Of a stretch of 64,000 bases of DNA, positions 21,763-31,700 are shown piece by piece. Source of the stretch: Austropuccinia psidii (Eukaryota; Basidiomycota; Pucciniomycetes; Pucciniales; Sphaerophragmiaceae). The stretch covers positions 47,367,662 to 47,431,661 of the forward strand of contig JALGQZ010000001.1 of NCBI GenBank assembly GCA_023105745.1, read 5' to 3'. Both the position numbers and the translations under genes were made by a program. Under the pieces are notes generated by a model, which searched no databases, had not been told where the DNA came from, and was given only the letters and a program-made list of their open reading frames with translations. Numbering within the stretch: the first letter of the stretch is position 1; each line of letters opens with the position of its first letter.

Positions 21763-22674
21763 TGTCTGAAAACGTGGTAAGACAAGAAAACATTGAAACA
21801 GCCTCAACAGTAACCAGCATTATCCCTGCCAGTACTGTCAATTCTGATCATAATAGCACTGTTATTGTGACTCAAAATAACCAGCCTGAACCAATATCTT
21901 CTGAATTAATTAACTTGGACATAAGTAATACTCTTCAGAAGGCTAAGAATTTGGCCAACAGTAAGTTTTTGACGTAAAAATACTATTTTAAGCCTTTTTT
22001 AACCATAATTATGCCTTCAACCAGGTCAGGAGCCAGCTACAACCCCTCAAGCAGCTCCCAAAAAGGTAATAGACGTGATTATGGCAGAGGCCAACCAGGT
22101 ACAGAAGGAAAAGGGTCAGTTGATGACTTCCAAACAACTAAAATGGGTCATTCTGAAGCTGATAATACCATTTTACCTTCAAAAAGAGCTGACACCGCCA
22201 CAACAAGCCTCTGTGGACATATGCAAAGCCAGCCACAGTGCATACAACAATGCACTCCAATTCAAGGAGTACCAGATCCTTGCAGACCTGTGGAAGAATT
22301 GCATGAATTCTTACCTGACAGTAAGAAAATTCTTGGGCCATCCCAACACTTGCAAATTGCTCAATGGATGGCATCCATTGATGGAGAAGAAAAACATGAT
22401 GCTTTTGACACTAGAATGGAGGAAAAACAACCCTCCACCAGCCAAACCAGTGCCAAAAACAGCCCCAGTGGCCAGCAGCAGCAATTCCAACGTGAAAAAG
22501 CAGCCACAAACTCCAAACAAGGGCAAAGGGAAGGCACCAGCCCCAAAACCTTACAGCCAGGGCTACAGAATCCCAAAGATTCAGCAGGATGCCATGGAAA
22601 ATGTATTTCAGATGGCCAGAACCATGATGGAATTACAGAAGAAGGAGGAAGCCAGATTAAGGTTCCAGAAATGA
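21763..22674 (+). CDS. ORFX of element D1: spliced overlapping gene (predicted)
   Basis: Predicted exons are 21763-21960 and 22025-22674, joined by a 64-bp intron (CCAACA|GTAAGT to CAACCAG|GTC). The frame closes: 848 nt plus one base from an upstream exon gives 283 codons including the stop, about 282 residues. The first exon encodes a Ser/Thr/Asn-rich segment (VSENVVRQENIETAS...); the second gives EPATTPQAAPKKVIDVIMAE, ALQFKEYQILADLWKNCMNSY, RKFLG..N..KLLNGWHPL, a Lys/Pro-rich stretch (PQTPNKGKGKAPAPKPYSQG) and AMENVFQMARTMMELQKKEE. It overlaps gag in the +1 frame, and both frames are open for about 650 nt. The product may start at an ATG formed across the upstream splice junction (A|TG). 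No known family recognised. Confidence 0.65.
21961..22024 (+). other. Retained/removed intron carrying the gag start codon (D1)
   Basis: GTAAGTTTTTGACG at the 5' end, a TTAAC branch-site candidate, and TTCAACCAG at the 3' end. The gag ATG (22011-22013) is 14 nt before the acceptor, so splicing removes it and joins ORFX exons, while retention leaves gag readable. If retained, the ORFX exon frame ends at TAA 21975-21977, 33 nt before the gag ATG. Confidence 0.6.
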
Positions 22675-25600
22675 TTTCTGACATATTTGATTCCATCCCA
22701 GAGTTGTATAATGCTATAAATGACGTGAAAAAACATCTTTCTGATACAAATGACACCATTTGTAACAACATTAAAACAAACAACCTGAGTCTGTGCCAAA
22801 TTAATGAAACACTTATGTGTTTTGAAAAAAGTTTTGAGAACAATTAAAAATTCCAATAATGATAATTCTTCTAACAATAAAATAAATGAACAATCTGCCA
22901 TTATTAAAGAATTAACAGATAAATATTCTAAATTCAATATTGATGACATAATTGAAACAAGAATTAAACAAGCCATAAATATTATCAAGACAGATAACAA
23001 GAAAGTCCTTGATGACATTTCAAATTCATTTACTGAAGTAAAGACATATACCATTGCCTTGAAAAAGTGTTTTGATGCTTCACAAGAAGAAGTATCAAAA
23101 TTATCAATGAAATTGAATCAAGTCACTGCTGATAATACAAGACAGACAGAGTTATGGCAAGAACTTACACATAAAGAAGACAAATATAAAATTGAAGTAA
23201 TAAATTTAATACAAAGCTTCCAACATGAATACAGAAATTCCCAAAGGTGTAGCAACAGTAAAATGAATGACATTGAACAATTACTGAACACCTTACCAAG
23301 AATGTCTACACCTCTAAATCAAAATGAGGGCACAAGAATTTCAAATCCACAAGTATTGGATCCTGATAATTCACAATTAAAAAATGAATTATCCACTTCT
23401 TTTCATAACTTGGAACCATCAATGGGCCAAGCACTCTTGAAAGAAGTTCCAAAACTTAAAGAATGGCCTCACTTCAGTGGTGAAGGAGAGTATGACCATA
23501 TGGAATTCATTAGAGGTATTGACATGATCAAAGAGGATTTTGAATTACCAGACAGATTGGTAACAGCCAGGTTTAACACCTTGTTTACCAGATCAGCTCA
23601 CAGATGGTACATCAAAATAAGACAAGCACATGGACACCAGAGTTGGACTTGGTGGAAAACCCAAATCATCAACAAATGGGCAAATGATGCTTGGAGGTTT
23701 AAAGTTGAAACAGCCTTTGAATCTGCCAAATTTAATGCTGATAAAGACAAAGCTTTACCATGGTTTTGCCAACAAAAGGACAGATTAACAGCATTATATC
23801 CTGACATGTCAGAATTTATGATCCATAGAAAAATTCTGAGACAATGTGGAGGTGACTTAGAGCATGCTGTCAAAAGCAGGACTACTGAACAATCTTCAGC
23901 AGAGGATATTATCAATATACTAGAAGAAGTAACCACCAGAACCAAAATTGGTTCTAGTAGGGTGAATCTTAAAACAAGGTTTAATACACCTTGGAAAGAT
24001 TCTGTGGACAAAAACCCCAAAGAGAATTCTAGTAATATTAAATATAAATCTGCAGATACAGTCAGAAAATGCCATATTTGCCAAAGCACCACCCATTTAG
24101 CCAATACATGTCCAAAAAGGGGGAAAATCAATGAAATTGACATTGAAAAGGAACCAGATGTTGAAAAAGAAGACATAATTGAAGACAATTCAGATGATAA
24201 GTCATCCATATTTTCTGAATCTTCAAAAGATATAGAAAATATCAATGCCAATTTTGACATCATGGAATCTTATTCCCACTTACCACAATTGAGCAATGGT
24301 CAAGTTGATTTATCAAAAGTTCAAGATGCACAACTTATGAAGACAAAACCAAACAGAGGAAAAGGTTATACAGCTGGTAACTCCTGTATAAAAGAAGTGG
24401 TGATTGACAACAAACCCACCAAACTTTTGCTTGACCCAGGAGCCTTCTGCTCTTGTGTTGGAAAATCTTTTCTTAAGACTTGTGTACCAAATTTTGAAGA
24501 CCAATTGTTACCAATTGATGGTATAAAATTCAACAGTGCAAGTAACCCAATGAAAGCATTAGGAATCTTTGAGACCAATGTCATATTCCCACACATAAAT
24601 GGGAATTTAAGGATCACAGTTGAATTTGTTGTTATGGAAAATTGCTCTAGTACCCATTTTATATTGGGAAATGACTATTTAATCATGTATGGGATAGATT
24701 TACATAATAACAAAGACAGATACTTTACAATTGGAGACAATAAGCGCCAGAAATTTGCCTTTTTACCCTTTAAAAGACAAATTACAGTAAACAAAGTATC
24801 ACCAGTCAACTTAGAGTTAGAGAAATTCAAGTCTGAACAGTTAAATGAGGCTGAAATAAGCCTTCATCTGACTGATAAGCAAGAAAATGAACTTTCTTCC
24901 CTTTTGTATGACCACAGAGGAGCATTTGCTACAGACAAAGAACCTCTGGGAGCAATTATTGGTCATGAAGTTGACATCATTCTTAACATTGAGAGACCTT
25001 ATCCACCACTCTTAAGAAGACCTGCTTATCCAGCAAGTCCAAAATCAAGAGAAGCTCTAGAAATTCATATCAAAGAACTTCTAGACCTTGGTGTAATAAG
25101 AAAAGTAGGCCACAATGAGGAAGTAGAAATAACTACACCAGTCATAGTGGCGTGGCATAATGGAAAATCCAGAATGGTTGGGGACTTTAGAGCTCTGAAC
25201 ACTTACACTGTTCCAGACAGATACCCAATACCAAAAATCCAAATTGCCCTTACTCAAATATCTCAAGCAGTGTATATAACCACTATGGATGCCCTTAAAG
25301 GATTCCATCAAAATGTGGTAACACCAAGAGCAAGAAAATACTTGAGAATTATTGTTCATTGTGGAGTGTATGAATACTTAAGGATGCCCTTTGGTATCAA
25401 AAATGCACCTTCACACTTCCAAAGAATGATGAATGAAATCTTCCCTGAAGAACTCTCAGAGGGATGGTTAATCATTTACATTGATGACATTATTATCTGT
25501 TCAAAGACTTGGGAGGAGCACATGTACAGATTATCAAGAGTTTTGACAAAAATCCAATCAGTAAACATGAAAATCTCCTTGAAGAAATGTCATTTTGGAT

Positions 25601-27936
25601 TTAAAGAACTTAAGGCACTAGGACATGTTGTATCTGGTTTGTCCCTTGGAATTGATAAAAACAAAGTTGCAGCAGTATTGTTAAAACCCATGCCTCAGAA
25701 TAAGAAGGAAATTCAGTCATTCTTAGGTTTTGCAGGATATTACAGGCAACACATTAAAGACTTTGCATCCATAGCAAGACCACTTTATAAGTTGTGTGAC
25801 AAAGACACAGTATTTGAGATGACTGTTGACAGAGTCAAAGCTTTTGAGTCTCTAAGAGAAGCATTGACCACTGCTCCACTCTTACTGATGCCAGACTTTA
25901 AATTGCCTTTCAAACTGTATATTGATGCATCAGGGGATGGACTAGGTGCTGCACTTCACCAAGTTCAGATCATAAATGACAAACCTGTAGAAGGACCAAT
26001 ATGTTTCATATCCAGGCAAATCAAACCAACTGAAGCCAGATATGGAGCAAGTCAAATGGAATGTCTATGCCTTGTCTGGGCCTTAGAGAAATTGAACTAT
26101 TTCTTAGAGGGATGTGTTTTTGAAGTAATAACAGATTGTACAGCTGTGAAATCACTTTTGAACATGAAAACACCTAACAGACACATGCTCAGATGGCAAA
26201 TAGCCATACAAGAATACAGAGGCAATATGACTATTGTTCATAAGGATGGGAATATTCATAAGAATGCAGATGGACTAAGCAGATGGCCATTACCAAATAA
26301 CATTGATAATCCTGCTTATGTTCCAGAAGAAGCTTCACCACAAATTCCAATAGAAGGAATAAGTGTTACAGACTTGAACACCACCTTCTTTGAAGAAGTC
26401 AGAAATAGTTACACTCAAGATAAGAATTGTAGCATATTATGCCAATTACTTAACAAAGACTGTAAAGACAACTCTCTAATACATGCCTTGGATGAAGTAT
26501 GGAGAAAATCTTATAATGAAGGGAGATTTCACCTACTGGATGGTATAATTTACCACAGAACCAAGCACACATGTGTCATGACAGTTGTAGACAGGTCATC
26601 AATCAATCTTGTACTGAAAGAATGCCATGATAGTCCCTTTTCAGGACATCTTTCTGAGGACAGAACAAGAGAGAAAGTAAAGACCTGCATATGGTGGCCA
26701 ATGTGGCAAAAAGATGTTGCAGAATATTGCAAAACCTGTGACAGATGCCAAAAGGCAAAGAAATCCACTGGCAAAAGACTTGGAAATATGATGAAAATCC
26801 AAGAACCAAACAGACCTTGGGAAATTGTCCATATGGATTGGGTAACTGGCCTACCACCAGGAGGTGACAGGAGCTATAATGCTTGCCTAGTAATTGTGGA
26901 CAGATTCAGTAAAACTCCAATCTTTTTACCATGTCACAAAGATGATACAGCCATGGATACAGCTCTTCTGATATGGAATAGAGTAGTGTCATGGACTGGG
27001 ATATTTCCAAATATCATCAGTGATAGAGATCCCAAATTCACTTCAGCTCTATGGACAAATCTTCACCAATTATTTGGCACAAAACTGTCTTTCTCTACAG
27101 CCTACCACCCACAAACTGATGGTCTGGCTGAAAGAATGATCCAAACCTTAGAGGACATGGTGAGAAGATTTTGTGCATATGGCCTTGAATTCAAAGATTG
27201 TGATAGATTTACCCATGATTGGTGTACTCTGTTACCAGCACTGGAATTAGCATATAAAACATCAATCCATTCCAGTACCAATCAGACTCCTGCTATTCTA
27301 GAAAAAGGATGGAACCCCAAGTTACCCCAAGATTCCTTGAGGAAAGACTTAATTGAAATACATCCCACAGCTGCTAGCTTCAAAGGAATGCTAGACAAAG
27401 CTAGAAAGCATGCAGTGAGATGCATGGAGGACTCTTTTGCATATGCTAAAGACAAATGGGATAAATCTCATGCAACTCCAGATTTCAAAGTGGGGGACCT
27501 AGTTCTTGTATCCACCACTAACTTCAATAACATCAAAGGATGTAAAAAGTTAAAAGACTCCTTTGCAGGACCTTTTGTGATTAAGGCCCTCCATGGAGAA
27601 AATGCTGTTGAAGTAGAGTTATCTGAAGAACTTAGCAATAAGCACCCTACATTTCCAGTAAGCTTGATAAAGCCATACAAATCTAGTGATGCTGAGAAAT
27701 TTCCCTTGAGGAATAAGATTCCCCAAGTTATACCTCCTATTGAGACATCTGGTACTAAGAAAATAACCAAAGTTCTTAAAGAAAGGAAATTAAGAACCAA
27801 GAAAGTAAGGGAATACCTTGTTAGGTACAGTGACCCAACTTGTGAAGATGAATGGTTAGAAGAGAAAGATATACCAGAAGCCACCAAACTCCTGAGGAGA
27901 TTCAGACACACTAGAAACACCAATATTACAAAGTAA
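22011..27936 (+). pseudogene. gag-pol: Element D1 Gag-Pol polyprotein, one frameshift from intact
   Basis: Begins MPSTRSGASYN. The frame 22011-22847 shifts to that of 22804-27936 because an A run at 22825-22830 has six A where D2 has five. Without it the polyprotein would be about 1974 residues in one frame, so Gag and Pol are not separated by a recoding site. In the long frame (numbered from 22804) I see a capsid-like block with [17 protein letters not shown], knuckle [14 protein letters not shown] at 423, protease [11 protein letters not shown] (Asp 544), RT YIDD 892-895, RNase H Asp 1041, integrase H1275, H1282, C1312, C1315, catalytic D1345, D1407, E1443 (D-D35-E), GPF module and a chromodomain over about 1650-1700. 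The protease triad reads DPG rather than DSG/DTG. Confidence 0.93.
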
Positions 27937-27947
27937 TATTCTTTTTT

Positions 27948-27959
27948 AGGGGGAGGGAA
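27948..27959 (+). promoter_or_regulatory. Polypurine tract of D1
   Basis: AGGGGGAGGGAA abuts the 3' LTR start TGTGAGCC and is preceded by CTTTTTT. It is the expected primer for plus-strand synthesis. Confidence 0.9.
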
Positions 27960-29794
27960 TGTGAGCCTTAGAGGTGATTTCATATACCCAAAAGACCACA
28001 AATATAAAAAACAACATATTAATATAAATAAAATAAATTTATTTATATTATTAAAATAAAAATAAAAAATATAAATATAAAATTATATTAAAAATAAAAA
28101 ATTAATTATAATTTAAAAATAAAATTACTTTAAATTTTGTAAATATAAAATTACATTTATACTTGAAAAATTTAAGTAAAAATGAAATTTTAACAAAATT
28201 GTGAAAAAATAAATAAATTTGGAAAAAAGTTAAATAAAATTTATTATAACTTTTTATCCAATAAATAAACATATAAATTTTATTTCACCATTGGATTCCT
28301 CATAAAAAATCAGGTGGGGTCACCTCTGAGTGAAATTTTTGTAACTCAACTCTAAATAAGCTTAAATTAAGTTTTTAGTATTTTCAATACAAAAGTTGAA
28401 AATCCTCAAAACCTTAATTTAATTCACACCACATGTGGTGTTAACCATCAATTTTTGTGTTAAAATTGAGGTGTTGTGTTTAGTTTAGAAGTTATGAGGA
28501 ATTAAAGTATTTTCAATTGAATTCAATTGAAATGTCAAAATGTGCGCGTGTATTACATAAGTGAACTTTGATTTACATATGAGGTGTCAATTATTACTGT
28601 ATTGTACTGTACAATTGAATTGAATTACATGTGTAAATTATAAGTATAATACATGATGAGGAATTAAAGGAAAAATAAATTGGAAAGATTAAATTTGGGG
28701 GGGAAAAGGAACTCCAGCTCTAAGGGGGAGCTAGACCCCCAAAATCCTTGCTGACAGGCGTGGGATGTCAAGATTCACGCAAAAGCTCATCACTTTTGGC
28801 CTGGAATTGAGTTACAGGGTCTGTGGACTCAATTGATGATGAGGTTTTGATACCAACTGGGGTAGTTTTAGCTGTTGCCAAGAAGGTAAAACTACCCTTA
28901 AGATAAAACAATCATAATAAAAACAGTTTTAACTGGTTTCTACGCCTCTGACACACATTCTGACGTGTTTTGAAGGCTCTAGGCCTGGTATTGCTATAGT
29001 AATGGCTGATTTAAGGGTCTAAAATGGCTAAAAATGGCTAAAAATGGCTTAAACCAGCCCTTTTTGGTCTAAACCAGGGTTCAATGATGCCATAATTGGC
29101 TTTTCTGTTGTCAGACTGTTTTTCACGACTGACAAGAGTAAATTTTACTTTTGGAGTAAGAGAATTGATGGCTATAAAAGAATGTCTTCTTTGCCCCACT
29201 TTTCTCTTCATGTTAGAATCTTTTCCTTTTATTAATTAGTTTAAAACTGTTAAACCAATCAATCAAAGATTCCAACCACCACTTTCAAATCATTTTAATC
29301 CTTTTAACCACGTGAAAAAATCATTATAATCATTGTTTGTAACTCTTATGATCATTTTTACCCCTGAACCACCCCAAAAGTGAATTAAAGCATCTTTCAT
29401 CACTGTTAACTTTGTCACTTTGTTTCCAAATTCACTCTGGTCACTTTTGGGCGTGTTTTCTCTTTAATATTCTTTTTAAAGACTTTGTTCTTTAATTAAT
29501 TGCTTGCAGTTCTTTGCTCAATTAATTCCAATTGAAATTGCTCTTGAAGAAATTTCTTTTGTAGCCTTAAAATATCTCTTGTAGAGTATTTTTTGGATAA
29601 ATCTTTATTGTTGGTAAAACAATAAATTTTTATATTATTGTTTTATACTAATAAAGTTATAAACAATAAAATTGGCGTGTTTTCTCTTAAAAATAATATT
29701 TCATACTATATTTAACTGAATTTTACCTTATACAAATTTTGAGGACAGGAAAAGTACTTGATTTTTAATCAAAGTTTCATATCCACACCTTACA
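27960..29794 (+). repeat. 3' LTR of element D1
   Basis: 1835 bp, near-identical to the 5' LTR, with intact CTATAAAAG and three ATGGCTAAAA units. It ends ACCTTACA, followed by the duplicated TTAAA. Confidence 0.95.
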
Positions 29795-29799
29795 TTAAA

Positions 29800-31684
29800 A
29801 CTACAAAACTGCCATAAATAGGCATAAAACTTGGTTTAACTTAAATGCCAATGAATAAAAATGTGAAATAAATTACACCATTGGATTCCTCATTGTAAAA
29901 TACACATTTACCATTTTTATGGCATATATATAAAGTCAATATTTAATGAGTTATAAGTAATAACAACTTATAAAAAACATGAATCCTTAATTATTTCAAA
30001 TACCAATGAAGCAACATGTGAAAGAGACTGTACCATTGGCTTCCCCATGAATGTTTACACATAAAACAATTAAGAAGGTAATCCCCAAAATCAATACTTA
30101 AGGAGTAAAGCTGAATATATGCACTTTTTTGGTCAATGCATATATTCAAGGATTTTGGCTAATATCTTTTGAAATATACATGATAGAGTGATAAACCAAA
30201 AAAAGTCACCATGTAATTACGGTAGGAACGCATAAATGAACTTTATTTCACAAGTTATAAACAACGTTAATACCTGTGATGGATTATTTATTAAAATCAA
30301 TAGAGCTGTTGACCACTTTGTTGTGAAAGTGGTCCAAACTTAAAAAAAGTAGAAAGTCAGATTCTACTAGTTCATATGTGAAGAATGACGTATTTTTTAT
30401 TACAATATTCAAGGTATAACCCCTTGAAATCATGGTTTGAAGTTCAAGATATTATATTTCAACAGAAAAGATGAGTTACAAGAAAAATCATCAAAATTAG
30501 AGTTGTGATGATGTAATGAAATGCTCTTGGAAGTGTAATAGGGACATGTCAAGATATCAGAAAGAACTCTCAGAATAGCTGTAGCGTGTATAAATTCAAA
30601 GTTATTAATGATCAACGTTTAAGCTTAAATTTGATCATTTAAGATCACTCACTGTAATCTTATTTTAAGTTTAATAGTCATATAAGTGATAAAACTGGTG
30701 AATACTATTAGAATATGATTAATAATAATAAAATACACAAAGTTTAGCCTTCTTCAAAGCCTATGATGTCATCAAACCTAGAGTTATAGTGATAGTTCTA
30801 AATAATGGCGTAATTATGAGGTAAGCTGGTTTGATCATGATTTAATCATTGCCAAACCTTAAAATATTGATCAATTCTAGTATAAAGCATATTTACACTT
30901 CTACTAGAAGCCTGCTGGACTCTAGGAGGGAGGTATTTACTATAAATAGAGCTCTTTTTAGTCTGTTTTCCCCTCAGACGCTTACAAAACACTAAAAAAT
31001 TTAAATCAAAAGGTAATTTACTTATTCTTTATATATAAAACTCTTATGTTATTGAAGACCCAAGATACTCTTATTATAATCATCATATTTGACATGATTA
31101 TTATATTTATTTGACTGTTTTGTTTAAAATTCTCTCAAAAACCTCAATTCCACGTAAAATTAAGAATATTTGTGATTTCTCTTAAACTTTATTGTAAATA
31201 CAATTTCAAAAGGTTGTATTTACATTTTTAGGAGTAAATGTATTCAAAATTATTATATTAAGTATTAAAAGTAGGTTATTTCTTCTTATTATAATAATTT
31301 TCTCTCTATTATTACTTTCAATAATTCTATAATTAATATAAATAGTATTTATATTAATTCATAACTTTAATATTAGTAATATTATTGTTATTAATTGTTT
31401 TTTATTAATAAAAAACAATTTTTTTATGCCTTTATTATTTGTTGGTAAAAATAATAAAGTGATTTTAAATATTTTAATATATTTATTTATTATATTATTC
31501 TTTCATAATATAAATTACATTATTATATTTATTCAATAATATAATTATTTTTACGCCATAATTATAATAATTCTTTATTATTATAATTGTTTTTATCTTA
31601 TTTATTTAATTTATAAGGACATTCATAGTACAATAAGTAAAATATTAGTAATTTTTACTTATTGTTTCATAGTCAAACCATACA
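29800..31684 (+). repeat. 3' LTR of element B, remainder
   Basis: It resumes after D1 and its TTAAA duplicate. It contains CACCATTGGATTCCTCAT (about 29876-29893), shared with D LTRs, a TATA box at 30941, AT-rich repeats from 31200 on, and an end (CATTCATAGTAC...CATAGTCAAACCATACA) that parallels the ends of E and C LTRs. The two parts give an LTR of about 1970 bp. Bases 31685-31700 separate it from the E array. Confidence 0.75.
30941..30948 (+). promoter_or_regulatory. TATA box of element B LTR
   Basis: TATAAATA in TTTACTATAAATAGAGCTC, followed about 80 bases later by a donor-like AATCAAAAG|GTAATTTAC. This mirrors the TATA-to-donor spacing of the E and C LTRs. Confidence 0.5.
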
Positions 31685-31700
31685 GTCCTCACTAAGTCTT

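Larger units (their letters stand above)
19712..29794 (+). mobile_element. Ty3/gypsy chromovirus D1, full-length, 10.1 kb, nearly intact
   Basis: Two almost identical LTRs (1825 and 1835 bp), primer-binding site, ORFX, gag-pol and polypurine tract are all present. Five-base target duplication TTAAA. The LTRs differ at only a handful of positions plus one extra ATGGCTAAAA unit in the 3' copy, so insertion is recent. The only visible lesion in gag-pol is one extra A in a homopolymer. Confidence 0.95.
3833..31684 (+). mobile_element. Ty3/gypsy element B, broken into three pieces by A, C and D1
   Basis: Pieces are 3833-4955 (Gag C-terminus and protease), 16335-19711 (Pol, 3' end and LTR start) and 29800-31684 (rest of the 3' LTR). 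Its 5' LTR and Gag N-terminus must lie left of the window, beyond element A. Continuity is shown by the reading: the frame stops at AGATAT before element C and resumes after it in the same conserved DRY(F/C)[10 protein letters not shown] motif, with GATAT duplicated. The 3' LTR starts TGTGAACCTTTGAG at 19625 and ends ACCATACA at 31684. Many stop codons in Pol make it the oldest element here. Confidence 0.85.

Noticed and set aside
22361..23054. Minus-strand ORFs opposite D gag (up to 230 codons in D2)
   Set aside because: They arise from CpG-poor, stop-poor composition opposite the double-coding region. Translations are hydrophobic shadows, and no splice or start logic supports them.
23598..24263. 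221-codon minus-strand ORF opposite the D capsid/knuckle region
   Set aside because: Antisense shadow of an acidic/Ser-rich gag segment. It recurs in D2 only because the sense sequence is conserved.
29800..31684. A separate repeat between D1 and the E array
   Set aside because: The TTAAA duplication, the LTR-like TATA box and the end CATAGTCAAACCATACA show it is the rest of the element B LTR.
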